Of a stretch of 64,000 bases of DNA, positions 32,922 to 44,400 are shown piece by piece. The notes under the pieces were generated by a model, which made no database searches, was not told the origin of the DNA, and was given only the letters and a program-made list of their open reading frames with translations. Positions within the stretch are counted from its first letter, which is position 1. The number at the start of each line of letters is the position of its first letter. Source of the DNA: Syncephalastrum monosporum B8922 (Eukaryota > Mucoromycota > Mucoromycetes > Mucorales > Syncephalastraceae); assembly GCA_000697355.1 (NCBI GenBank), contig JNEN01001206.1, positions 124,001 through 188,000 of the forward strand. The letters are read 5' to 3'. The position numbers and the translations under genes were made by a program.

Positions 32922-35119
32922 CTAACCGTGCTGTTGTGACTGATGCAAGAGAGGTATACCGCTTTCGCCTTCTTGATGCACATCAAGATCCACCTCTGTG
33001 GTAGATCGTAGAGCAGCCGCTGAATCCTTTTTCTTCGTCTGGTGGTGCAAACGACCCACAGCAATCATGCAGATGATAAATACGATGACGAACAAGACAC
33101 TGGAGCCGAACCCCTTGGCTATACGTTCGCGGTCAGGAACAAACAATAAAGCAATTAATACTCAGGAACAATCAGGGCGGATCGTCGCTGGGAACGAAAT
33201 TTGAGAATGAAATGGTCTAAATTTCTGCTTACCATAACGGGGAGCATCTAGACACACCAGAATATGAAGAAAAAGCTTTATGTCACTGAACGTGTTTTCT
33301 ACAGCCTCAAATTTACCTGTGACAGGCCAAAGTACGATGGGAGCCCAAGTCCACTGGAGTGAAGATGACGTGTTCATTATGGCTACTACCAGAGCCCGTA
33401 CCTCGATGCTTTGTGTCATGATTTCGCTCGCCCATGTCATGACAACCTAAGTTTTTTTTAAGTCGGAACACATGCATAGCGTGTTTTGTTTGTATTCATA
33501 CCGCCTGAGTAGATCCAAGTCCTGCATGTGCGATTATAAAGCCTGTATACAATACGCCAAAAGGTTGTGCAAAACCTGCAAGCAGGCTGAAGACAAGGTG
33601 AGTTATCCCCGCGGAAGGCCACCGAATTGCCTTAGGAGTACTGACCTACAACCCAACAGCCCCAAGCAAGCTGGGCCTATAATACACCTATATGAAGTTA
33701 ATAGTCATACGGTTGCTCCTAGATCCACTTACCATTGACGCGCTTGATATCTATCGCTTATGAACCCGTTTGCGAGGTTTGCAAACATAGTGATAATCAT
33801 GTCCGGCTACAAAGTTCATAACAGCCATGAGCGTATTCCTTCCACGCGCCATTCACCGCCCTGGCGTAGCACTTACGGATGTGAGTAGATTGGCAGTAAC
33901 CGAGTCGTATCCCGTCTTCTTAGCTACAATGCCCAGTACATGAGCTGCACCTACGCCCAAGTGAAGACAGGTCCAGCCAAGGACGAAAAGATAGGCCACC
34001 GGGTTTCTTATGATGGTATAAAAGGTCTTTTTGATATTTCGGGTCTCGCGGCGCCCTGGATTGCCTTCGGGATTCAGCCGGCGAATCGCCAAATCGCGTT
34101 CCTTTTCGCTAAGCCAGGCCGTGGTGTGAGGATAATCGGGAAGGTACTTGTAACCGAAAAACGCCAAAAATGCCGTCAGCATCCCATCAAAAAGGAACAT
34201 CCAACGCCAGCTGTGTAGCATATGTAAGAACTTGCTTGTTAAATCAATTTCACGCGTTTTTACCCGCTGATGCCTAGGGCACCATCTGCTGTCGTAAGAA
34301 GTGCCGCTTGTATAAGGCCACTGAGACCGCCGCCAAGAGCACCACAAATGGTGATCCATGCATTCCTTTTTCCCAGCTCACGTTTGGTGTACCATGATCC
34401 AACCAGAAAAACCATCTTAACACCGAGGATTAGGACTCGAGTGTAGCGGAAATCGCGTTCGTACGAACCCCTGGATAGAAGCCTGCTTCTGCTAGACCAA
34501 GCAAAAAGCGAATAATATAGACAGCTGTAACTGAATGGACCATCGCCATGGATAGTGTGAGGATAGACCAAATGAGCTCGAGAAACGGCATATAAACTGA
34601 GGGCCGGAATCGCGACAGAAACAGATTAGAAGGGATCTGCATGCTTCATTCATCATAATTAATACTCCTATTCTTTTTCTCTTGTCACAACTTACGAGAG
34701 ATAGCCAATAATGAAGAGCACTGTCATCCAATTGTACTGTGTGCCCTGTATGTCTAATTCTTCTTCCATGCCACTAATAAACGCGTTGCCTACAGAACGG
34801 CAAAGGGACCATTCAGTTTTTTTGCGAGCAGTGGATGCATGCAACAATCACGGGGAGGCTTACTTAGATTGTTGTTGTCGAGTGTCTTGACGAGATTGCC
34901 CATCATGGCAAAAGCCAGCAGACGTTTATCGAGACGACTAACGAGTTCTCTCTCTCCGTCATTGTCGGTCGAGCCAGGACTAGGAGGATCACTGACATTG
35001 CCGGACATCTCTATTTCATCCCGCAACCATGTTTCGTCTTCGATACTGTAACGCGGCGCTGAAGCAGGCGGACGCAGGAAGGGGGAGTGTTGTTCTGCTT
35101 CATCCTTATGAATCGCCAT
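32922..35119 (-). CDS. MFS permease of the anion:cation symporter (Dal5-like) family
   Basis: At least eight exons encode a twelve-helix transporter of about 480-500 aa. A polar N-terminus (MAIHKDEAEQHSPFLRPPAS) precedes ELVSRLDKRLLAFAMMGNLV and KTLDNNNL, then GNAFISGMEEELDIQGTQYN, the classic DalP/Dal5 signature between helices 1 and 2. Further along are YIIRFLLGLAEAGFYPGV, MVFLVGSWYTKRELGKRNAW, WRWMFLFDGMLTAFLAFFGY and YLPDYPHTTAWLSEKERDLA. C-terminal helices include GSSVLFVIVFIICMIAVGRL and the tail has DLDVHQEGESGIPLL. The family imports organic anions such as allantoate, nicotinate, pantothenate or biotin precursors at the plasma membrane. The substrate cannot be assigned. Exact internal junctions between 33100 and 33850 are uncertain because several exons there are short. 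Confidence 0.85.
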
Positions 35120-36795
35120 TCTAACATATCAGCGCCAGAAAAACGAAAAAAAAAGAGAGATGTAGGAAAGAAGAAAAGGTCAGCTTTGCGCTTTGCGTCG
35201 CGTCTTTTCTATTTGTATCATGGCGCTGCGAAGATGTACCTTGATTTGGTACATGGGATGATAGAGTTGCAGTGTAGGACGATAAGTACATGGGCTCTGC
35301 CAACGCCGTTACACAAGATGGCGCACGTGTATCCCGGACAGCCGCGACATCATGAAAGGGTACCTACGAAGTCTTGCTTTATATATGGAGCGCGCTTCTT
35401 GTTTGAGCACCACACAAGCGATCTACCACGTGGCCAACAGCTTGCTTTGGTTGGACGGTACCATATGCAGAGCGATGCTTATGGTATTTTTAAGCTTGCA
35501 TGGCTATCATGTCATTGAAGCAAGTAACACGCAAAATACGCTAGTACCGTTGCTGAAAAACTGATGCCATGATACTGTTGGATAACTCTACAGTTTATTG
35601 CCAGACCCCCGAATGGCAACGGGTATCTGCCGGTGAAGTGTGATACTTCTCAGCTTAAATGATATTTTCTGGAGATAGATATGGAAGAGGTTACGGCACA
35701 GGATGTAATGTCCTGGGCAGAATGAATGATTTTATAAATATATATAGAATGCAAAGATATTTGAACTGTAATTATATGAGCAGATGTATAGAATGCACTT
35801 TTATTTCGTTTGCATCATCCAGCATCACTCCACGGCTCGGTATTGTTTACCCGAGATAAAGAATTTAAGGCGTATTTAGCAGTAACTTCTCAGAAAATAT
35901 TTAGATGGAAGCTTTATTATTGGTCTTGCATATGATGTCTTGCTGTATCTTGTCACCTAGGGACAATATGGCCCTTTTAAAACATATTGATTAGTACTAT
36001 GGGATAAGGTAGACGGAGGACATATTAACTTCTGCCTTACAGTTAATTTGATAAGAGACATAAATTATTTACGTATATATACGTATTGTCTACCTTTATT
36101 GATACGACGCTGCTTGCGCTTCATCTGTTTGTAAGCAACATGCCCCTTTGTTAGATCTTGCTGAGCAAGGAAAGAAAAAAAAATCTCATCATGCCGATGC
36201 GCCTAGCGTGACATATGCACGAGCTTTAGCATTACCAATAGCACAACAACAACATAGGTTGGCTGTCACGGCAGTCGGCCATATCACGAAGGAAAGGCGC
36301 TTTATATACATCTATGGTAGCCATCATTTAGTACTCTAGAAACAGCGATCGACGTTATATTGTAAATAGTGTTGCTATGTAGCACAAAGTCGTAAGTGCA
36401 AAAAGCGAGGCCCACTGTAGGAAGCCGGCCCACGAGAATAACTCTAGTGTAAGCCCTTGATGCACATAGCGAAAGAACATCTTCTTTCAATACATATCAC
36501 TTATTTCCACTATTTGAAAAATGGGGTATCTTCATTGTTGATCGATGAAAACTTTGTCCAGAGTCGAAGGTAAAGAATGTCTATTTTCTTATTCTGTTCA
36601 AAGTCAGTTTACATGAAGCTATTTTTAGGGACAAAGTGCAAATAGTCTGATTCGCTGTAATGGGATTTAGGCTTTTTTTTTTTCGTTTGTCGAGCCCGCG
36701 CTCTCTCTCTTTACTGACTGAACTGCCAAGTGGGCAAGTGTAGTTTGCTTGTTTGACCTACTCTTACCATTTTGCACACCCGACAACAGTACAGC
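35120..36795. other. intergenic region without a supported gene
   Basis: About 1.7 kb between two divergent genes, the permease (minus) and the coiled-coil protein (plus), so it holds both promoters. It is AT-rich in the middle (35640-36120). Open frames of 60-143 codons (for example 35087-35518 plus) overlap the permease start, lack motifs and have no matching splice chain. A polyT/TC stretch at about 36670-36715 lies upstream of the coiled-coil gene. Confidence 0.6.
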
Positions 36796-38557
36796 ATGAC
36801 AAACGACTCGGTTGCTTTTTCCAACATGCCACCGCGACCACCACTCCATGAAGGACCGCACTCATACCACGAACCTCCGCAACAGCCCACACCATCGAAA
36901 TCGGTACAACGAACAAAGACGATGCGAAGCAATTTGGGAAATGCGGGGAACAAGATGCGGGGACTGTTCAAGAAGAAAGACAACAATCAAGACAATGCGT
37001 CGGTGAAAAATACGACACGCGAGGTCGAAGCAGGAGCAGGAGGTCCCCCGCGCACATATTCGACAGGCAGCAGCCAGCGCACGGGTGGGCCTGGTTGGGA
37101 GCGACCTGGCATCCCTGCGTCATTCGGCAGTAATGAAGGATTCGACCAGGAACGTCCCCAATCACAAGCGTTCTCTTTTTACGGCGATAACCGCTACCAC
37201 GACACACCCTGTAAGTTTCTGCAAAGAAAGGGGAAAAAAAAAAAGGGAAAGAAAGGAACGGAAGAGTGGTGTGAGTGAGTGTGTGGTTGTGTACAAGTGT
37301 CACTCACAGGCATTTTATAATATTCTTGTATTCTTCACTCTCGCTGCCCATTATTATTGTTATTATTTGCACACGTCTCCTTCTCCCCTTCCTGTATCTA
37401 TCTTCCTTTTTTCTTCTGTACCATACGCAGCTCAAGCAGGCGACGACAGCTCTCCTGACACTGTTCCATCATCTACTGTTCCATCCGACACATCCGCCCA
37501 TCCAATCCCCATGTCCGCCACCACCGCCCTTCCTAACTCAACCTCTCACTCGAACTCGCACCCACACGACGATGACGCCTCGAATCCCAACCACAACAAC
37601 AAACAGCAGCCTGAGCAGCCGCTTTCTCCGCAGGCGGAAGAGCTCATGCACGAATTAGAGCAAGTCAACTCTGCGATTGCGCGGGCTCAGCAGGAAGTTG
37701 TCAGCGAAGCGGAGAAGAAGCAGGCCCTTCAACAGCAACTCGAGGACACTCGGCGTCAGCTCCAGATCCAGGAGCAGGAATACACCCAGATCGAGCACAA
37801 GTTCTTTGAGCACACGCGTGCCATTCGAGCCACGGACGACGACCTGTCCACCATCCGTGACTCCTTCAAACTCCTGAAATATTCCATCGCACGACTCATC
37901 ATGACACTCAACAAGAAGGCCGACAAAGAAAAGGCCACTGAGAAATTCCAGTCCAAGTGGCCTGCCTTGGTGACGGGTGAGGTCGAGCCAGCCCACATCA
38001 ATCTGCTTGCCGAGAAACTCGTCCACGAGTCGCTCGTCCAGAACATCTTCCGATGTCCTCTCTATCCCGGCCTGGAAGTCAACGACGCCTTCTCATCCGT
38101 CTCCAACTGGCTCTCCAGCCATGGATCCCCCTTTTCCGTCCGCCTCCGCCAACAACTTGCCGCCATCATCGTGAAAAGCCAAAAGGACAGCGAGCTCCAG
38201 CAGGCAGCACACGCCGAACGCACGCGCGTCATAGATCTCATTTACAACGACTTGGCGGATGTCTATCATCCTTTCATGCGCGAAAATGATGCCCAGGTGG
38301 ATGAGGAGAAGCGCTACTACGCCAAAGTCACCGATATCGTCGACAAGGCCATGAAGCTGGCCATTGCGATTCGGGGCCAGGAAGTCGATATCACGACACT
38401 GGATACCAAGGAAGGCGAGCAGCCCTTTGACGAAGAAACCATGGTCGATGTCAAGGGTAAGACAGCCGGCACCGTTCGCTTCTGCATTTGCCCGCCTTTC
38501 GTGGGTGGCGATGGCGAGCACGGTTTCTTGGAGAAGGGCAAAGTGGTGATAGCCTAG
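36796..38557 (+). CDS. coiled-coil protein of unknown function, fungal type
   Basis: Two exons (about 36796-37210 and 37431-38557) give 513 aa. The start MTNDSVAFSNMPPRPP opens a disordered, Pro/Gly/Ser-rich half with a basic patch (NKMRGLFKKKDNN). Exon 2 continues disordered to about residue 200, then enters a long coiled coil (AEELMHELEQVNSAIARAQQ, EAEKKQALQQQLEDTRRQLQ, IQEQEYTQIEHKFFEHTRAI). It ends in a folded alpha-helical region (FQSKWPALVTGEVEPAHINL, LVQNIFRCPLYPGLEVNDAF, IDLIYNDLADVYHPFMREND). The C-terminus has several Cys (FCICPPFVGG). Similar disordered-plus-coiled-coil proteins occur in filamentous fungi, but I cannot name the family or function. I reject the longer frame that reads through the intron because a good GTAAGT/CAG pair removes a low-complexity Lys-rich tract. 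Confidence 0.75.
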
Positions 38558-38677
38558 GCGTAGTATAACTTATATCTATCTATACGTGTGCTGTAATATG
38601 ATTTTTCCTTTCTCGTGTAACAGACCCTGTGTTCTTCCTTTCTTTTCGTATTTCGTTTCTCTCCTTTTCTCCAGCTC

Positions 38678-40023
38678 ATGTCTGTGTCGAGTGACGACAG
38701 AAGGAGTGGGTTGGAGTCGCCCGTGGACTATGACGACGGCATGGTAACTACTGTACCTCAAAGCAGCGATGGAAGTTTCTCAATGCTCCGCATTTGTAGT
38801 CATTTGTGACGACGGAAAGCAAAGGCTCACAAGCGGACCGCTACGTCGATCTCGGAGGCGACGAGCCCGTGCCTCACTATGTGCTTCTGCCTCTTGGAAA
38901 GGTATCTATCGACACGCATAGACGACTTCTTATAAGCACTGACCCGACGATTTTCTCCACAAGACGGGTGACGGCAAATCGAGCTTACTAAACCACATGT
39001 TCGGCTATGCCGAATTCAAAGCCAAAGCGAGTGCAAGGGTAAGGATGACATACCTAAAGTTTTAGCTCTATTGATAAGAACTCCAGAACCTACTAGTCTA
39101 TCACGAGTACAGTCAATGAACGCACCGCGATATGGACCGTAGATGACATGGAAGCCCTCGTTACGGCCGCAGACACGCCTGGCTTCGCCGACTCTGCCGG
39201 CCGCGACGCCGAGTTCCACGCTGAGATCAAACGCTATATCCTGGACGTGGGTAGTCGACTTGGCATCGACTGCTTTCTACTCGTCTTCAAATATGACTCT
39301 ACAAGGTAACACTATAGCAAGAGCTGTCCACGTGGATGGAACAATTCTTACGTCTTTATATGCTTTGGCACGCGCTGACTGATTGGCTATTTAATGTATA
39401 AACAAAGAATCATGTCGATCCTCCGGTCGTTCGCAGAGATGATGCAGGATGTACAGCCCACATCCTGGTGGGACCACGTCATCCTGGTTTTTACGTGCGT
39501 CGACTATACCCCGATACCCAAACCACAGGTGGCGGTCAAGAAGCATCACATCATTCATACCCTGACGCGAGAGATCAAGGACACATTTCAGTTGGCCAAG
39601 GCTCCACCTGTCGTGTTTATCAGCTCCAAAATGCCTCACTGCGCTTTCATTCTCGGCAATGGACCCTGTGATTGCTTAGCTGCGAGTCGATATAATCATG
39701 ACAAAATGCGTAATCTTCGACGCGCTGTCGCATCCAAAGCTAAGCTGGGACGGTGGGTACCCACATAAAAACAAAGAATGAGTGTAATTGCAATTCCTCC
39801 AACGTAAACTTAACATAAGCATAAATATTGCATGTCTGTTTGTGTCTCGCTGTTTGTAACTATTGGTCTTGCGTGTGTGTGTTACAGCCTTGGCTTTTGG
39901 TGCAAAAAGACCCTGCCCAACATCGCACGAAAAAAAAAAAAAAAAAGACAGCCTCCGCTTTTGCCGCATAAGTGTGCACCCGCTTTCGTTCTCTTTTCCC
40001 TCTTTCTTTACATTCAACTATAA
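38678..40023 (+). CDS. AIG1/GIMAP-type GTPase, possible tail anchor
   Basis: Five or six exons (about 38678-38743, 38800-38901, 38964-39038, 39097-39305, 39408-39752, perhaps 39888-40023) give 310 aa. The P-loop GKTGDGKSSLLNHMFG is split by an intron between GK and TG. The switch I Thr lies in SITSTVNERTAIW, and G3 is ADTPGFADSAG. VILVFTCVDY sits where G4 (TKxD) is expected but has lost the Lys. A conserved-box-like segment, EAEMM-type helix RIMSILRSFAEMMQDVQP, precedes it. If the last splice is used, the end becomes ARKKKKKRQPPLLPHKC plus a hydrophobic segment (FVLFSLFLYIQL), resembling a tail anchor; otherwise the protein stops at 39768. The last exon contains an A homopolymer of about 17 nt. 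Family members are septin- or dynamin-like membrane GTPases. The role in fungi is unknown. Confidence 0.7.
39931..39947 (+). repeat. poly-A homopolymer inside the possible last GTPase exon
   Basis: A run of about 17 A encodes the Lys stretch of the possible C-terminus. It is a likely place for length polymorphism or sequencing error, which would change the downstream frame. Confidence 0.7.
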
Positions 40024-40055
40024 CGATACATACACTAACAGCTGAATCATACCTA

Positions 40056-43000
40056 ATGGCGGATGGCTCTGTGGTGCCATTCGACGACGCAAACGATAAT
40101 GTATTTCGATGGCGATTTCCAATCGACTTTTGCCCGGCCATATTTGCCTGCAACGGGGACCCTCTACCGGGTACACCTCTTTACAACTCAAAAAACCCCA
40201 CAGGCTTGACCGCCCAACTCGTCCTTTGCGGCACAGTTGGCACGTTGTGCTTCCTCTTGTTTTGTTTCCTTCGTGTCCGGTAATGCTCGATATCGTAAAG
40301 TGTTTCGTTTTCGTTGTCTGACATGTGCTCTTTTTTCTTCCATGTGTCAGGTGGAAGTCGATGTATTCGCCCCGACTCCGCATGAAAAAGTAAGGAAGAA
40401 GCAAATACCATAGAGTGGATACCCATCTCACATTCGACCAAAAGACACGCGCCAGAGCAATTGCCCACATCGTTTTTCGGCTGGATATGGCCTGTACTAC
40501 GCACCCCTCACTCCGTCGTCCTCGAGAAAGTCGGTCTAGATGCCGTCGTGGTATGTGTACAATGGAAGCAAACCATACAACAAAAACAGAACAGACTCAC
40601 CCCTACGAACTTGTAAATGTAGCTCCTCCAATTCTTGCTGATGGGGGCCAAGCTCTTTGGCCTGTGCAGTTTCTTTGGCACAGTCGTGCTCTTTCCTGTC
40701 AGTCGCATGGGCGGAGACCTGCTCAACTCGACAGACCCCGACGACGGCACAGACGCCATGGATTCGTCTTCTTCGGCTTACTACTCTCCCTCGTACTTGT
40801 GGGTCTACCTCTTCTTCACCTACTTTTTCTGCTTCGCCACCTTCTACTTCACTTTTCTCAACTACCGCGATTACGTCCACATCCGACGCGAGTTCCTGCT
40901 GAGAATCGGCAAGACCCTTCCGTCGCGCACTGTCTTTGTGAGTGGTATTCCTCCCAATCTGCGCTCCGACCGGAAGCTCGCCGAGTACTTTGAACAGCTC
41001 GGCATTGGTGTCGTCGAATCTGTGCATATCATACGTCACGTGAATCGCTTGCTGGACCATATCAAGGAACGCGCTCGCCATCTCCGCCAACTCGAGACGG
41101 CTTACGCAAAGTACTGGGGCAATCCGTGCAACGACCCAACCTACGATCCAGACCATCTCTTGGCAGAGGCCGAACACGATTCGTCCGGTCTGCGTCCCCT
41201 CAATTGGCACTCGACTGACGTTGCCAATGGCTCCTCGGCTTCGCTGCTTCCTGTTGCCAAAAAGCCAACCACGAACCGCCCGGTCCTCCGAGATGGCTTC
41301 ATGGGTTGTTGTGGTCCCGCACGTGACGCAATCGAGTATCATACAGACCAATTCAATCAGGTTGACAGCTTGGTACTTAAAGCGCGCCGGTTTGGTAAAT
41401 TCCTTCCTACCAGTGTCGGTTTCGTCACTTTTGAGCATGGCGTCAGTGCGGTAAACAAGAGAAAAAGTATGCCCGTCATATTACGAACTTAACAATTTTT
41501 TTTTTCGTTCAGAGCATTGCGGCTCAAGTGTTGGTAGACTCCACACCCTTCCGACTACAGGTGGAGTTAGCGCCTGAGCCTCGCGATGTCCTGTGGGAAA
41601 ACGTGGCAATGCATGGACGTGAACGTGTCATACGCAAGGTCATGGTGTTCGGTATTCTCATCTTCCTAGTCTTCTTCTGGATCATCCCAATCTCGTATTT
41701 CTCGGCCCTGACCAGCGTCGCATCGTTGAAAAACTATTTCCCATGGCTGATGGATTTGGCATCAAAGAATAAGTATCTGCAGCAGATCATTCAGGGCTTT
41801 GTGCCTACCCTGGCTGTCGTGATATTTATGGCCTTTGTTCCCCTGATCGTCAATCGTAAGTGCTATTTCCCAACTGTTTCGTTGCTAAATTTACCCCGTC
41901 TCCTCCTTGCACAGTGCTCAGTCTCATCGAGGGCTTCAGAACACGAAGCGAAGCTGAAGAATCCAGCTTTAGCAAGTAAGTTCACCATGTGAACATACCT
42001 TTACATAAAAAATGGATGCCTAATACCAGAGTCTTCTTCAAGGCATTTTCTCTTTTTGCTACTTAATGTCCTCCTGGTTTTTACGCTCTCCAGTGCGTTG
42101 TTCAAGACGCTTAAAGGCATGATCGAGGACCCTACCCAGATTGCCAACATTTTGGCCACTAGTCTTCCACAGGTAAATTGAAGGAAAGGAAGATGGTATA
42201 TAGGGAGCATTAGGTTGGATGGACTCACCATTCTGTAATTATTGCGATTATTAGGTGTCCCCTTTCTTCGTCAATTATGTTGTGCTGCATGCCATGATGC
42301 TGTAAGTCAAGGATTAATTCCTTACGAGGCAACTGACAATGTTACAGGCTTCCGATCCAACTCCTGCAAATCGGTCCCATTATCATGCAGTTGTTTTGGC
42401 GCGTGCTGAGCAAGACACCACGCGATTATGCGGAGACCCTTGCTCCACGCATGTTCAACTATGGATGGGCCTATCCATCGCACGTCTTCTTGTTTGTCGT
42501 TCTCCTAGTCTACTCGACGAGCTCACCCATCATTCTCATCTTTGGCACCATTTACTATTGCCTCGCCTACCTCGTATACAAGTACCAGCTCTTATACGGT
42601 AAAAAAAAAAACACAAACGCGTACCACACACTATGATATTGACTCAAGCTGTGTGTAGTCTATTTCCACCCCTATGAGGTCGCAGGACGCATGTGGCCTT
42701 TGGTCTTCTCGCGGATTATTGTGGGCCTCGTTATTTTCGAACTCATGTCGGTCGGACTCTTTGTGCTCCGCAAGGCCTACCCACTCGCTGTTCTGGTCGT
42801 GCCCCTCATTTTTATCACCATTGGCTTCAAACTCGCAATGGACGCTACCTACCTGCGGAGTACAAGTGTGATGCCTCTTCGACTGTTGACGCAGCGCCTC
42901 GGTACGGCGGTGACCACGCTCTTGGACCCGCCGGCACCTGCAACAACCGCAGCAGATGCGAGCTCGCCTGATCCACAACCATCGATTTCCACACAGACGC

Positions 43001-43551
43001 AGGGAGACGGTCCCCAACGGACGATGCTCCGACGCCGGCGTACTGTGCTGGACCATGACGACTATGTTGCTGAGCCGACGAACCATACCGATTTCCGCCA
43101 GCCGCCCATGACACTTGTGGATGGTATATTAAACACCGGAATGAAACGCTACGGACATCCCGCCTTGTTGGGCGCCTTGCCACAGCTCTGGTTGCCCGTG
43201 CGAGCGAAAACAAACAGTCGTCGAGAGCAGCAAGACAGAGAAAATGGTGAGGCACGGCATGCGTCAGCCGTGGACATCTGCTCAGGATTGTCTGTGCGTG
43301 ACCCGGAGCGGCAGCCACTCCTCGTGCGGTCACCCGAAAATGCAGTGCCGCCGACGCTTTTGCATCAGCAGGAGCGTGACGACGAGGAGCAAGAGCAGCA
43401 GCAGCAGCAGCAAGAGGAGGAAGGGAGCAGCGTGGATACGTCGTCAGATGAGGAGAATCGTGCACAGGCACCCTATTATCACCATCCGGAACGACGCCAA
43501 TCGCGTATCTTTTTGAGCAGTAGCCATCGGTCTTATGGCGCGGTACCCTAA
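40056..43551 (+). CDS. CSC1/OSCA/TMEM63-family mechanosensitive cation channel
   Basis: Ten exons (about 40056-40279, 40351-40389, 40445-40550, 40623-41450, 41513-41855, 41915-41975, 42043-42172, 42255-42301, 42348-42598, 42659-43551) encode 973 aa. The first helix is LVLCGTVGTLCFLLFCFLRV and the next LLQFLLMGAKLFGLCSFFGT. A cytosolic RNA-recognition-like loop follows (PSRTVFVSGIPPNLRSDRKL through KARRFGKFLPTSVGFVTF). The RSN1 channel core comes next: ELAPEPRDVLWENVAMHGRE, GILIFLVFFWIIPISYFSAL, SPFFVNYVVLHAMMLLPIQL, WAYPSHVFLFVVLLVYSTSS and YFHPYEVAGRMWPLVFSRII. The tail is long, cytosolic and disordered with a Gln run. Fungal CSC1 is a Ca2+-permeable, hyperosmolality- and tension-gated channel of plasma or vacuolar membranes. 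Only 32 bp separate its ATG from the possible stop of the GTPase. Confidence 0.93.
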
Positions 43552-44400
43552 ACTATCACGACAGTTATACCCCACAAACCCTTCGACAGCATAAAGATAT
43601 TAAAATGTACCATCTGACGTATGCTACCGTCACGAGCTTGGTGTGATGCAAATATTACTGGAGTATGGGACTCTGTGTGCCATGGATAACCCTGCATGGG
43701 CGGAAGTTGTGTGCGTGTGGATTTTTTCTTTCTTGAGGAGTCAAAGGTGACACAGAAACAGCAGCAGTTCAGTATGTGAGCAATAATCGTGGTTGGTATG
43801 TAATTGAAGTATTTAGACCGACAGGTAAAAAAAAAAAAATGAGGGCGGGGCTACAGTAAGGGAGCGAGACAAGGGGTTATCTTACGTATATGGTGATAAG
43901 GTAATTTAGCTGGTGGTCTTCGAAGACACAAAATGTCAGTCAGGGCGGGCCTGCCTGCACTTCATAAAAGAGAAGGGGGTCGATGTAATATTAGAAAAGC
44001 AACAAAGAAGTGTATTCAAAAAAAGTAGCGAATAATATTTTGAAAGCAGGACAAATGTATAAAATTATCATTTGGTAATATAATGAACGGGTGTTGTATT
44101 CCCAGCAGAGGGTGTGCGTTTTGACGTGGTCGATCTCCGCGTTCACCCCTCAGAAAGGAGCTTTTATATGGCTTTTTTTTTAAGAAAAGAGGAAGAGCGA
44201 GCAGACCATCTCACCAAAGGTAGGAAACGAGAAAGAGAACAAGAGAGAGTAACCCCTTTTTGTATTTTTACTCGTCCAACAGGCTTATTAGTCCACAAAA
44301 CTTCCCAATCTCTTTTTTCTTTTCCTATTACTTCTCCCTTTCTCTCTAATCATTTTTTATACTAATACTACTACTTTATACACTATACCTCATCCTTCTA
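43552..44400. other. intergenic region, promoter of the SH3 gene
   Basis: About 850 bp holding the 3' end of the channel gene and the promoter of the SH3 protein. A 12-nt A run at about 43827-43838 and a long CT/TA-rich leader (44310-44400) precede the ATG at 44401. No gene seen. Confidence 0.65.

Noticed and set aside
36772..37278. 168-codon frame reading through the first intron of the coiled-coil gene
   Set aside because: A good GTAAGT donor and CAG acceptor remove the Lys-rich tail and restore a single phase with exon 2.
40536..41438. 300-codon minus-strand frame
   Set aside because: Antisense of the CSC1 channel exons.
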